DNA of 26,896 nucleotides from BB31 sp964582525 (GCA_964582525.1 CAZOSP010000050.1:1-26896), one strand, 5' to 3'. Numbered from the stretch's first letter, positions 1-7,633 are shown. Notes: generated by a model from the sequence alone, not told the origin. A program made the numbers and translations.

Positions 1-332
1 GTAAACCTTAGTTCATTGATATTTAAGATTTTAGTGCGAGGCTCGGAATTGCTGCAATATTCACTTTAAGAGTGTAAAATCACGCAGAAGCAAAATACTA
101 AGGCTTTGGACAAGCGCATTGGCAAACGCTTACGCGCTTTGCGCCAACAGCGTGGTGTGCGCCATCTTTTCGGCGCAAATGCGGACAACGCCCACTCGCG
201 GATCAAGGTTTGTAACCTTCATTCGAACGTTTTGATTATTTTTACAATGAAACGTTTGGGCGTAGGTTACAAACCTACACCCGCTCTTTTTACGCCTGCT
301 AATTGCAGTCAAATATGAGGATTTTCGTCACC
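1..332. other. Intergenic region downstream of hscA
   Basis: No convincing complete gene is visible. A short reading frame from a TTG at 106 begins with a pattern like the first helix of XRE-type repressors (IGKRLRALRQQRG), but it has no recognisable helix-turn-helix after that and runs into the dispersed repeat at 195-296. No ferredoxin (fdx), the usual gene after hscA, is present on the minus strand here. The inverted pair TGAGG/CCTCA just after the hscA stop is too weak to call a terminator. Confidence 0.5.
195..296 (+). repeat. Dispersed hairpin-forming intergenic repeat, copy 1
   Basis: This shares an identical 18-bp block (CTCGCGGATCAAGGTTTG) at its left end with 4685-4702. Its right end (264-296) matches 4761-4793 at about 26 of 33 positions. 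It contains two small inverted repeats: AAGGTT/AACCTT near the left end and GTAGGTT/AACCTAC with a 3-nt loop near 262-278. Both copies lie between genes in the same orientation. The middle part is diverged. It could be a REP-like or MITE-like element; no transposase is nearby. Confidence 0.6.
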
Positions 333-2216
333 TCACTCAGTATCTCCCTCAAATTCTTCCAGCGTTTTGCCTTGCATGGCTCTTTGAATGGCTTTGTCCA
401 TGCGGCGTGCAGCAAATTCCCGCGTGGTTTGATCTAATGCCTCAATCGCTGCTTTAATAGCTTGCGGATTAGTGCCGCGCATGACGTGTAGCAGTTTATC
501 GAGACGGGTATTAATCATCTCAAATTCGCTGCGTTTTAATAGGTGTTTGCCGTCGGCTTTCAGTGCGGCTTTTAGCGCGTTGACTACCCGATCTGCTTCG
601 ACTTGCTGCTCGCGCAAAGTACGTCGCGCCGCGTCATCGCCAGCGTGTTCCATCGCCTCGCGCAACATGCTTTCGATCTCGCTATCGCCTAAGCCGTAGG
701 AAGGTTTGACGCTGATTTGGCTATGCGCGCCACTGGTTTGTTCTTGCGCAGCAACGCTCAGTAAACCGTCCGCATCGACTTGAAAAGTCACACGAATCCG
801 TGCTGCGCCTGCGACCATCGGCGGAATGCCGCGCAGCTCAAAACGTGCCAGCGAACGGCAGTCGGTGACCAATTCGCGCTCGCCTTGCACGACATGAATT
901 GCCATCGCCGTTTGTCCGTCTTTGAAGGTGGTAAACTCTTGCGCTTTGGCGACCGGAATGGTGGTGTTGCGTGGGATGACTTTTTCCACCAGTCCGCCCA
1001 TAGTTTCTAGTCCCAAAGACAACGGTGTGACATCCAGCAGCAGCATGTCGCTGTCGGGCTTGTTGCCAGCTAAAATATCCGCTTGAATCGCCGCACCGAC
1101 GGCAACCACTTTGTCGGGATCAATGTCAACATGCGGTTTTCGTTGGAAAAATTCGGCAACTTTTTGGCGTACCCGTAGCACCCGAGTCGAACCGCCCACC
1201 ATCACCACTGCGCGGATGTCTTCGATGCTTAAACCCGCGTCGCGTAAGGCGCGGCGGCACGGCATCAGAGTTTTTTGTAAGAGCGGATCAATCAGTTGGT
1301 TAAATTGGGCGCGGCTGAGTTGTCCCTGCCAGTGTTGCCCGTTGTCCAGTTGCAATTCCATCGCCGCGGTGTCGTTGTCGGTTAGGGCTTCTTTGGCGGC
1401 GCGGGCAATCGAGAGTAATTGGCGGATGTGCTTGTGTTCTGCGTCGTCGGCAATCTCGGCTTGCTGCATAATCCATTGCGCAATCAGGCGATCCATGTCA
1501 TCGCCGCCTAACGCCGAGTCGCCGGCGGTTGCCATGACTTCAAATACGCCACGCTGCAAGCGCAAAATGGAGATGTCAAAGGTGCCGCCGCCCAAGTCAT
1601 AAATGGCAAAAATGCCTTCAGCGGCTTTGTCTAAGCCATAAGCAACTGCGGCGGCAGTGGGTTCGTTAAGCAGGCGCAAGACATTCAAACCCGCGAGTTT
1701 TGCCGCGTCTTTGGTGGCTTGACGTTGCGCGTCGTCAAAATAGGCGGGAACGGTGATGACCACGCCCGTTAAGTCGCCACCTAGCGAGGCTTCAGCGCGG
1801 TCGCGCAAGAGGCGCAAAATGTCGGCAGAAATTTGCACTGGACTTAACGCGCCAGCGGCGGTGTAGATGCGTGGCATTCCTGCTTCTTCAACAAAGTGGT
1901 AGGGCAGGCGAGAGCCTACCGATTTGACATCCTGTAAGCCGCGCCCCATCAGGCGTTTCACTGAGGCGATGGTGTTGAGCGGGTCTTGGCTGGCTTGTTG
2001 TTGCGCCTCAAACCCCACCAAAGGCGCGGCATCTTTTTGATAATGCACCACCGAGGGCAATAAATGCCGCCCTTGCGTGTCGGGCAAGGTTTCGGCTATG
2101 CCGCTGCGCACTGTTGCCACTAGGGAATTGGTGGTGCCGAGATCAATACCCGCCGCCAAGCGATGTTGGTGCGGGGCTTCGCTTTGTCCGGGTTCGCTGA
2201 TGTGTAATAAAGCCAT
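333..2216 (-). CDS. hscA: Fe-S cluster assembly Hsp70 chaperone HscA
   Basis: This is a specialised Hsp70 that, with its J-protein HscB, drives transfer of nascent Fe-S clusters from the scaffold IscU to acceptor proteins in the cytoplasm. The 627 residues match the family's usual length of about 620. The actin-like ATPase domain shows the phosphate-1 motif GIDLGTTNSLVA near the N-terminus, VVITVPAYFDDAQRQATKDA, the linker-proximal LLLDVTPLSLGLETMGG, and a substrate-binding domain followed by a helical lid. The N-terminal extension before the first ATPase motif is typical of HscA rather than DnaK. An AGGAAC ribosome site lies just upstream of the ATG. It starts 8 bp after the hscB stop, so the two are surely cotranscribed. 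iscU/iscA and fdx are not in the window. Confidence 0.95.
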   Translation of the reverse strand: MALLHISEPGQSEAPHQHRLAAGIDLGTTNSLVATVRSGIAETLPDTQGRHLLPSVVHYQKDAAPLVGFEAQQQASQDPLNTIASVKRLMGRGLQDVKSVGSRLPYHFVEEAGMPRIYTAAGALSPVQISADILRLLRDRAEASLGGDLTGVVITVPAYFDDAQRQATKDAAKLAGLNVLRLLNEPTAAAVAYGLDKAAEGIFAIYDLGGGTFDISILRLQRGVFEVMATAGDSALGGDDMDRLIAQWIMQQAEIADDAEHKHIRQLLSIARAAKEALTDNDTAAMELQLDNGQHWQGQLSRAQFNQLIDPLLQKTLMPCRRALRDAGLSIEDIRAVVMVGGSTRVLRVRQKVAEFFQRKPHVDIDPDKVVAVGAAIQADILAGNKPDSDMLLLDVTPLSLGLETMGGLVEKVIPRNTTIPVAKAQEFTTFKDGQTAMAIHVVQGERELVTDCRSLARFELRGIPPMVAGAARIRVTFQVDADGLLSVAAQEQTSGAHSQISVKPSYGLGDSEIESMLREAMEHAGDDAARRTLREQQVEADRVVNALKAALKADGKHLLKRSEFEMINTRLDKLLHVMRGTNPQAIKAAIEALDQTTREFAARRMDKAIQRAMQGKTLEEFEGDTE

Positions 2217-2224
2217 GATTGTTC

Positions 2225-2746
2225 CTAAAATTGTTCTTCTAAATTTAAGGCTTCTTCTTGCAATTTATAAAAGAATTGTAATTTGCCTAGTGTGTCTGCG
2301 CAGTCGTGATAGTTTTCTTGTTGAAATTGCGCTTCAAGTTGTTTAACAAATTGTTGAATGCCTTGTTCTATTCTATCCATGAACGCGCCTAAAGCAGTGA
2401 AAGGATCGGCTTGTTTGGGAATGTTTTCCAATGTTTCGCGTAATTCCATCTGTTCAAATAAGAACATCTGATCCATGCTTCGCACTTGCTGCGTATCCGT
2501 TTCAATCCCCTTGAGCTGAAGTAAATACTGCCCGCGCTTTAGGGGATGTTTTAAGGTTTGATAGGCTTCATTGATTTGTGTAGCGCGTTGCATGGCTAGA
2601 CGACGTTCTTGCTCAGAGCTATTGGCAAATTTGTCGGGATGTGCGCTGCGTTGTAATTCTCGAAATGCCTCAGACAGTTGTGCTAAGTCTATGGCAAAAT
2701 TTTCTGTTAAATGAAAGATTTTAAAATGATTATCTGTGAGTGACAT
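2225..2746 (-). CDS. hscB: Fe-S cluster co-chaperone HscB (J-domain protein)
   Basis: This J-domain partner stimulates the HscA ATPase and delivers IscU to it. The N-terminal J domain is compact, with the diagnostic HPD tripeptide at residues 36-38 (SAHPDKF). The C-terminal three-helix domain, roughly residues 90-170, contains the family pattern LLQLKG and MDQMFLFEQMELRE, which forms the IscU-binding surface. The length of 173 residues is standard. Translation begins at an ATG with little Shine-Dalgarno sequence before it. hscA follows after an 8-bp gap on the same strand, confirming the pairing. Upstream, instead of isc genes, lie a long hairpin and a pseudopilin gene. Confidence 0.94.
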   Translation of the reverse strand: MSLTDNHFKIFHLTENFAIDLAQLSEAFRELQRSAHPDKFANSSEQERRLAMQRATQINEAYQTLKHPLKRGQYLLQLKGIETDTQQVRSMDQMFLFEQMELRETLENIPKQADPFTALGAFMDRIEQGIQQFVKQLEAQFQQENYHDCADTLGKLQFFYKLQEEALNLEEQF

Positions 2747-2872
2747 GGCGTTTGTTCAAAAATATCTGCTGGGGGGAATTGGCGTACTGCTCGTGACACC
2801 TGCGAATATGATGATTGTCGCTTTTTCATACAAGCCGATTTTTGTATTTTTGTTGTGCTTTGGTAGGAATGA

Positions 2873-2905
2873 GCCGCGTTCCCAAGTGTCACTTGGGAAC
2901 GCGGC
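2873..2905. repeat. Long perfect inverted repeat (REP-like hairpin)
   Basis: A 15-bp perfect inverted repeat (2873-2887 and 2891-2905, GCCGCGTTCCCAAGT and its complement) with a 3-nt loop sits between the gspG stop and the hscB start. It has no following T-run on either strand, so it is not a textbook intrinsic terminator, although it may shield or end the gspG transcript. Right next to it, AAACCT/AGGTTT at 2911-2925 forms a second small hairpin. Confidence 0.7.
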
Positions 2906-2941
2906 AACTCAAACCTGTCAGGTTTTCAAAAACGCTTGTCA

Positions 2942-3379
2942 CTATTCCCAGTTGGTGACATCTTTGTCATCGTCTTCGCCGCCTTCGCGTCCATCCGCAC
3001 CAAAAGAATATAAATCGTACTCAGTACCATGTGTGCCGGGTTTTTTGTATTGATAGGGGTTGCCCCAAGGGTCTTTAGGCAATACCGGCTTAGGCAGGTA
3101 AGGACCATTCCAACGCTTGTTATTGCCGGGATTTTTGATCAGCGCGTCCAAGCTGTCGGGGTATTTGTGCATGTCCAAACGGTAAGTATCGAGTGCCGCG
3201 CCCAAATTGCTAATTTGCGCTTTAGCCGCGTCGCGCTGCGCACCGCCAAAGCGTTTAAACACTGAAGGACCGACCAATGCGGCTAACATGCCGATGATTG
3301 CCATCACAATGAGCAGTTCAATCAGGGTAAAACCGCGTTTTTTCTGGCGGCGTTTTGTTTTAAGTGTGTTTGTACTCAT
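2942..3379 (-). CDS. gspG: Type II secretion major pseudopilin GspG-like protein
   Basis: This is the main subunit of the short periplasmic pseudopilus that works in type II secretion. The N-terminus is basic and followed by the prepilin-peptidase site KKRG/FTLIE, with Gly at -1, Phe at +1 and Glu at +5, then a single hydrophobic helix (LLIVMAIIGMLAALVGP). The C-terminal globular part has the family's DALI..PG....WNGPYLPK..LPKDPWGNPYQY pattern and an acidic end (GADGREGGEDDDKD) like the calcium-binding loop of GspG. The length of 145 residues is typical. GGAGA lies 7 bp before the ATG. No other gsp genes are adjacent, so it is an isolated copy, or the remaining T2SS genes are elsewhere. Confidence 0.9.
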   Translation of the reverse strand: MSTNTLKTKRRQKKRGFTLIELLIVMAIIGMLAALVGPSVFKRFGGAQRDAAKAQISNLGAALDTYRLDMHKYPDSLDALIKNPGNNKRWNGPYLPKPVLPKDPWGNPYQYKKPGTHGTEYDLYSFGADGREGGEDDDKDVTNWE

Positions 3380-3567
3380 TAAAGTTCTCCAACGTAAGGG
3401 TTAAAATGTCATGACAGTCTGCCTCTAAACCTGACAGATTGTTGCGTAAAGGAGCGAATGTTGACTAAAAATGATGTCTGTGTCTGTGATAAGGACGGCT
3501 TGTATCTTATCAAGCTTATTTGTAAAGTGCTGAGTGACGATTTTTTTTATTCTCTACAGGACATTTT
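3380..3567. other. Divergent intergenic region between gspG and the yqhA-like gene
   Basis: This region should hold promoters for both directions. Only the rightward one is reasonably clear (see 3461-3490). It also contains half of the AAACCTGACAG motif also seen near 2911. A possible small frame starts at ATG 3458 after AAAGGAG, but it overlaps the yqhA-like gene out of frame and resembles no known protein. Confidence 0.4.
3461..3490 (+). promoter_or_regulatory. Putative sigma70 promoter for yqhA-moaC
   Basis: TTGACT at 3461-3466 (5 of 6 to the -35 consensus) and TGTGAT at 3485-3490 (4 of 6 to the -10 consensus) are 18 bp apart. They would give an untranslated leader of about 70 nt before the ATG at 3568. 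The leader includes a small GCTTG/CAAGC inverted repeat near 3498-3515. Confidence 0.35.
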
Positions 3568-4176
3568 ATGGACCATCAAGAAACGCAAGAAACCCCACAG
3601 GATAACAAAAACCCAGGACATTTGCATGAGCGTCTGCCGAACAGTCATGGCGGTATGCGCTTCGCGTTAATCCTCGAAAGTAGCATCGAACACATGCTAT
3701 TCCATAGCCGCTGGGTGCTTGCGCCCATGTATTTAGGGCTCATGCTTGTATTGATTTTGCTCAGTATCAAATTTGGGCAAGAACTGCTAGACCTGATCCC
3801 GCATGTCTTGGAAGTGAAAGGCTCTAAACTCATTCTCGCCGCCTTAAGCCTAGTCGATTTAATGCTCATCGCTAATTTATTATTGATGATTATTTTCAGT
3901 GGCTATGAAAACTTTGTGTCAAAAATTGACATGGTGTCCGATCATGTGGATCGTCCCGATTGGATGGGCAAAATTGACTATACCGCAATGAAGCTGAAAG
4001 TCATCGGTTCGATTGTGGCGATTTCTTCCATCGAACTGCTCAAAGCTTTTATCAGCATCCATGACCTCCCTAAAGAGGATATTGCGTGGATGATCGGCAT
4101 TCACATGACTTTTGTTATTTCCGGCGTGTTTTACGCCCTAATGGAAAAAATTTATCACTCGATTGACAAGCACTAA
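3568..4176 (+). CDS. YqhA/UPF0114 (TIGR00645) family inner membrane protein
   Basis: This is a small integral membrane protein of 202 residues. After a hydrophilic N-terminal stretch of about 28 residues it has four hydrophobic segments: around residues 48-68 (PMYLGLMLVLILLSI), 88-112 (LILAALSLVDLMLIANLLLMIIFSG), 140-160 (IGSIVAISSIELLKAF) and 172-195 (MIGIHMTFVISGVFYALM). The ESSIEHMLFHSRWVLAPMY start and the SGYENFVS and SSIELLKAF patches are characteristic of the UPF0114 family. The biochemical role of the family is not established. A CAGGA site lies 6 bp before the ATG. The stop TAA overlaps the moaC start (TAATG), so the two are translationally coupled, although no functional link to molybdenum cofactor synthesis is known. 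Confidence 0.88.
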   Translation: MDHQETQETPQDNKNPGHLHERLPNSHGGMRFALILESSIEHMLFHSRWVLAPMYLGLMLVLILLSIKFGQELLDLIPHVLEVKGSKLILAALSLVDLMLIANLLLMIIFSGYENFVSKIDMVSDHVDRPDWMGKIDYTAMKLKVIGSIVAISSIELLKAFISIHDLPKEDIAWMIGIHMTFVISGVFYALMEKIYHSIDKH

Positions 4177-4655
4177 TGGATACATTCACTCATTTTAATG
4201 CAGCGGGCGAAGCCCACATGGTCGATGTTGGCAACAAAGAGATTACCCACCGTATAGCGATTGCCGAAGGCTGGATCGACATGCAGCCGGATACCCTAGC
4301 TTTAATCCACAACGGTGCGCATAAAAAAGGCGACGTGCTAGGTATTGCGCGGGTTGCCGGTATTATGGGCGCGAAGCGCACGGCGGATTTAATCCCTTTA
4401 TGTCACCCGTTGAGCTTAAGCAAAGTTGAGCTTAATTTTATCTGCCAAGCCGAGTCGCCCGCCGTGCAGTGCCGGGCGCAAGTCGAAACGCACGGGCGCA
4501 CCGGCGTAGAAATGGAAGCCCTGACTGCGGTGCACATTGCCCTGCTGACGATTTACGACATGTGCAAAGCAGTCGATAAAAGCATGAGCATGTATGGAAT
4601 TTGTTTGCGCGAAAAGCGCGGTGGACGTTCGGGGGTTTTTGTCCGACAGGAGTAG
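4176..4655 (+). CDS. moaC: Cyclic pyranopterin monophosphate synthase MoaC
   Basis: MoaC acts after the radical-SAM enzyme MoaA and converts the 3',8-cyclo-GTP intermediate into cyclic pyranopterin monophosphate, the first stable intermediate of molybdenum cofactor synthesis. The 159 residues are full length. Diagnostic stretches are the N-terminal MVDVGNKEITHRIA, the conserved AKRTADLIPLCHPL segment with catalytic-site residues, GRTGVEMEALTAV, and the C-terminal MCKAVDKSM, whose Asp-Lys pair belongs to the active site. The protein is a cytoplasmic hexamer in characterised species. Its ATG overlaps the stop of the preceding gene. No other moa/mog/moe genes are present in the window. Confidence 0.96.
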   Translation: MDTFTHFNAAGEAHMVDVGNKEITHRIAIAEGWIDMQPDTLALIHNGAHKKGDVLGIARVAGIMGAKRTADLIPLCHPLSLSKVELNFICQAESPAVQCRAQVETHGRTGVEMEALTAVHIALLTIYDMCKAVDKSMSMYGICLREKRGGRSGVFVRQE

Positions 4656-5119
4656 CGGCGCGACGATGCCGGGTGCAGAAACTGCTCGCGGATCAAGGTT
4701 TGCAAGCTTGACCCGGAGGTTTTGACTCACTTTAAGGTCATCTAAAACATTCAGGTGCAGAGGTTATAAACCTGCACCCGCCTTTCTCGCGCCGTTTGAG
4801 CTAATCGGGAGGTTAGCTCTCCCAGTCCCCGCCGCCGCAGACGGAATTTCGGCTCACTTGGAAGTGATCCGCTCCCAAACAAAGCCGTTATCAACTATTT
4901 TTGTTGGAGGTAACGCGCAATGTGAGTAAAATCCAGGGTTTTATTGACTCAGGTTACGCGGTCAGCTTTTTGCTGCAAAATATCGCTTGACGCGCAACAA
5001 ATACAAACACAGCGTAGAGCAATGGCAACTTTTTCGCCCGACAGTCTGTTTTGCTGGGCGAAGAAAGCAGCCTTTGCACACTATCAGTTATTCAATAACC
5101 GCATTGGAGAATGACAAGT
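4656..5119. other. Long intergenic region after moaC with repeats
   Basis: There is no convincing gene in these 464 bp. They hold the second copy of a dispersed repeat (4685-4793), a GGGAG/CTCCC hairpin at about 4807-4822, a short CACTT/AAGTG inverted repeat near 4855, and a GTTAT/ATAAC inverted repeat at 5087-5099 just before the next gene. I could not find a well-spaced promoter pair with confidence. Confidence 0.45.
4685..4793 (+). repeat. Dispersed hairpin-forming intergenic repeat, copy 2
   Basis: This is the partner of 195-296. The first 18 bp are identical, and the right end again forms a hairpin (GTGCAGAGGTT / AACCTGCAC, with a small bulge, near 4755-4775). The base changes between copies tend to keep the stem, for example GTAGGTT/AACCTAC in copy 1 against GTGCAG-AGGTT/AACCT-GCAC here, which argues that the structure matters. 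Confidence 0.6.
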
Positions 5120-6202
5120 ATGAATATATTTGCGGATGAACAAGCCAGCAGTTTAGTTGATGTGTTTGCTGAATTACACCGCGTGGGTATGCGCCAAGCC
5201 CTCATCGCACGCGGCTTTTTCTCGCTGTTAGCACTGCTTTGGTTGGCAACGCATAGCCCCGCCTATCGCGATTTTTTTTATCACTCAATACTGCTAGGGC
5301 TATTTTTTGGCGTTGGCTGGGTCTATTTGCTGCGCTATGGACATGAGCAGTCGCAGACTTGGCAACCTTATTTATTGGTGACTGCGGATGCCGGCTTGCT
5401 CACTGTGGGGATGCTATACCATCCGTATGAAGTCAGCGTCAATCTGCACCCTAGTTATATTTTTCTCACTTATTTCGCCTTGCTCGCGCTACATAGTTTA
5501 TATTTTATGCCACGTTTAGTCGCTTGGTCAGCGGTGGTTTCCGCGCTGTTTTGGATGCTTGGTTTAGCGTTTTTATTAGACAGCACGACCAGCGAAGCGC
5601 AGCAAGCCATCGAAGTGTCCAGTTGGCTGTTGCAACTGTCTGTTATCATTTCGGTAGGTATGATAGTCAGTTTTAGTATGCACCAACTCAGCTATGTTGC
5701 CTTCAAACAGCTTAATACTGAACGCGAGTTTCACAATATCTTATTGGCAGAACGCGGCTTGAGCGGCGAAACCGACTATGATCGAGAAACTTTTACCGAC
5801 GAATTGACGGGCTTAGGCACACGCGCCGCTTTTGAGCGTGACAGTTCGCAATTTGCTTGCGTCTTTAATGAAGGACGCTTGATTGATTTGAGCATTGCCT
5901 TGATCGACCTAGAGGGCGCCGAGCAGGTGCTGCAACAGCGCGGCGAAGCGGCTTATCAACAACTGATGCGCGAATTTGCCAAAGTCTCACGGGCGCGTTT
6001 TCGCTCCTCTGACATGCCCTATCATCTGGGCGAACACCAATTTGCCCTGCTCGCCCCCGGTGCCACCCCTGGCAATGCCGACCGCTTGCACAAACTGTTA
6101 GACACCGTAGTTGCCGAAGTACGCGCTCAAGGCTTTCCTGAAATCAGTGCCAAAATGGGCTTATCCACGCTGCACGAAGCAACACACGACGCAGCCGTAT
6201 AA
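5120..6202 (+). CDS. Six-TM membrane protein with degenerate GGDEF domain
   Basis: The N-terminal half has about six hydrophobic segments (around residues 31-49, 56-76, 87-104, 115-134, 136-157 and 171-190, numbered from the ATG at 5111). A cytoplasmic domain with GGDEF-family features follows: DELTGLGTRAAFERD (230-244) is the usual D.LTGL.NR..F entry motif. The signature GGDEF is GEHQF (307-311), so diguanylate cyclase activity is unlikely. RSSD at 298-301, exactly five residues before it, matches the RxxD inhibitory site of PleD-type cyclases. The domain lacks the usual C-terminal helix. I chose the ATG at 5120 because GGAGA (5106-5110) is 9 bp before it, whereas it abuts the ATG at 5111. 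A role as a c-di-GMP receptor is an inference. It overlaps the next gene by TAATG. Confidence 0.75.
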   Translation: MNIFADEQASSLVDVFAELHRVGMRQALIARGFFSLLALLWLATHSPAYRDFFYHSILLGLFFGVGWVYLLRYGHEQSQTWQPYLLVTADAGLLTVGMLYHPYEVSVNLHPSYIFLTYFALLALHSLYFMPRLVAWSAVVSALFWMLGLAFLLDSTTSEAQQAIEVSSWLLQLSVIISVGMIVSFSMHQLSYVAFKQLNTEREFHNILLAERGLSGETDYDRETFTDELTGLGTRAAFERDSSQFACVFNEGRLIDLSIALIDLEGAEQVLQQRGEAAYQQLMREFAKVSRARFRSSDMPYHLGEHQFALLAPGATPGNADRLHKLLDTVVAEVRAQGFPEISAKMGLSTLHEATHDAAV

Positions 6203-7038
6203 TGGCGCACCAAGACATGCAGCGCATTTTACTCAAAACCACCATCCCCTATGCCCGTGACGACTGGCACATTCGACGCTTTTCCCTGTTACACCTACAG
6301 CTCAGCGCCATTACCGACGAGCAAGGCGAGGCGTTATTTGAAGTCTTGGCACATGATCGCCGTGACGATGGCGCGGGTAACGACAGCGATTTGCAAAGCC
6401 TGTTTGAACAGGACATTGAACAACTGTGGTTGTTTGCGGTGGGCTGCGGCATTGGCTTAAGTGCCGCAGATATTGAAGCGATTGATTATTTCCGCCAACG
6501 CGGGGGAGCCTGTTTGCTGGCTAAAAATGGTGCTGATAGCGTCAATAACGTCAGCCAACTGAGTCTTATCGGCTCTGCCTTTACTGCGCAAAAACACACT
6601 TATGACTCCGGTGCAAATGGTGATTATCAAGTCATTCAAACGGATACAAAATGCAATCATGCTATTTTACAAAACACACAGGGAGCGCGTTTACACTACT
6701 TACCCGCCCACCCGCAAGAAAGCCCGTTGCAAATTCCGCTAGGCTGTGAAGATTTTGCCCAAGTCATTGCACAAGGTCGCTGTCAACACAGCCAGCAGCC
6801 GTTTAATCTAGCTATCGCCGTTGATGCTACCTCAGATGTCTATGGCTACCGCTTAGGACGCGCCGTCCTTGATGCCAGCTTTCAACGCTTTGTCGATTAC
6901 AATCTCGACCCCAGTTTCGGCTGCCCCTCTTTTCTCAATATGCCGTCTGGTAACACCATGCTCATCCACCCGCAAGCACGCGAAGAGACCAATACTTATT
7001 TCTGCAATATTGCTTTGTGGTTAGCGGGAGAAATTTGA
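6202..7038 (+). CDS. Conserved hypothetical protein, possible GATase/ThuA-like fold
   Basis: I do not recognise this 278-residue protein with certainty. It has no signal peptide or membrane segment. The segment WLFAVGCGIGLSAADIEAID followed by YFRQRGGACLLAKNG resembles the helix-strand pattern seen in class I glutamine-amidotransferase-like or ThuA-like proteins. The later VYGYRLGRAVLDASFQRFVD segment recalls the D(A/S)(S/T)..H.F stretch of such proteins. A catalytic Cys-His pair is not evident, so an enzymatic role is doubtful. Its ATG overlaps the stop of the degenerate-GGDEF gene, which strongly suggests coupled expression. The DUF4381 gene follows after 27 bp. Proteins with this general fold occur beside MoxR/VWA operons, which fits the context but does not prove a function. 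Confidence 0.5.
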   Translation: MAHQDMQRILLKTTIPYARDDWHIRRFSLLHLQLSAITDEQGEALFEVLAHDRRDDGAGNDSDLQSLFEQDIEQLWLFAVGCGIGLSAADIEAIDYFRQRGGACLLAKNGADSVNNVSQLSLIGSAFTAQKHTYDSGANGDYQVIQTDTKCNHAILQNTQGARLHYLPAHPQESPLQIPLGCEDFAQVIAQGRCQHSQQPFNLAIAVDATSDVYGYRLGRAVLDASFQRFVDYNLDPSFGCPSFLNMPSGNTMLIHPQAREETNTYFCNIALWLAGEI

Positions 7039-7065
7039 TCAGCTTTTCTCGATAAGTGAATACCC

Positions 7066-7554
7066 ATGATGGACGCAACCAATCCCTTAGATCAATTACA
7101 TGACCTGATTCTTCCAGTGCCGATTTCTTGGTGGCCGCCCGCGCCGGGTTGGTGGATTTTGGCAACATTGCTATTGATGATGCTCATTTTCGCGCTGCGC
7201 AAAGGCTGGCAGTGGTATCAACGCGGCGTACCTAAACGCGCCGCTTTGAAACAACTTAAACAGCATTGGCAAGCCTATCAGCGCGATCAAAACGCCCTAC
7301 AATTATTGCGCGACCTAGATATTTTGCTCAAACGTATGGCTCTAAGTTATTTTCCGCGTGAACAGATCGCGCCCCTGCACGGATCGGCATGGCTAGAATT
7401 TTTAGACAAAAGCGGACAAACACAGGGCTTTACTCGCGGCGTGGGACGTTGGTTAGGCGATGGTTTGTACCAAGCCGAGATGCCGCTGCATCAGCCCGCG
7501 CAATTGCAAGCTTTGCTGAATTTATGTCGTGATTGGATTAGGCAGCAGGGCTAA
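7066..7554 (+). CDS. DUF4381 domain protein (Bat/MoxR operon type)
   Basis: This is a small membrane protein of 162 residues. A proline/tryptophan-rich start (LPVPISWWPPAPGWW) leads directly into one transmembrane helix (ILATLLLMMLIFALR, about residues 31-46), followed by a cytoplasmic helical domain with LKRMALSYFPREQIAPLHGSAWLEFLDK. This arrangement is characteristic of DUF4381 proteins, normally found between a DUF58 protein and a VWA-domain protein in MoxR/Bat operons of Proteobacteria. Two ATGs (7066 and 7069) are possible and neither has a strong ribosome site. The expected VWA partner is present, but 4.7 kb further on (12296). MoxR and DUF58 genes are missing upstream. Confidence 0.8.
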   Translation: MMDATNPLDQLHDLILPVPISWWPPAPGWWILATLLLMMLIFALRKGWQWYQRGVPKRAALKQLKQHWQAYQRDQNALQLLRDLDILLKRMALSYFPREQIAPLHGSAWLEFLDKSGQTQGFTRGVGRWLGDGLYQAEMPLHQPAQLQALLNLCRDWIRQQG

Positions 7555-7568
7555 AAGCTGACTATAAT
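7539..7568 (+). promoter_or_regulatory. Putative sigma70 promoter for the CAP-domain gene
   Basis: A perfect TATAAT lies at 7563-7568, a few bases after the DUF4381 stop, with TAGGCA (4 of 6) 18 bp upstream at 7539-7544. Transcription would start near 7575, about 60 nt before the ATG at 7634. This suggests that the secreted-protein gene is not wholly dependent on the upstream operon. Confidence 0.4.
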
Positions 7569-7633
7569 GTGGAGGTCGTTCTTGGTTCTTAGAGAATGGC
7601 TTTTCTTTCATCTGCGTGAACGAGGAGATTATC

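Noticed and set aside
1111..1602. 163-codon plus-strand frame inside hscA
   Set aside because: It is a shadow of the hscA coding sequence; its composition follows the codon pattern of the opposite strand.
3458..3670. Small plus-strand frame preceded by AAAGGAG
   Set aside because: It overlaps the yqhA-like gene out of frame, has only 3 bp between ribosome site and ATG, overlaps the -35 region of the likely promoter, and has no family resemblance.
195..4793. CRISPR or other array from the repeated CTCGCGGATCAAGG block
   Set aside because: There are only two copies, 4.5 kb apart, with no regular spacers and no cas genes.
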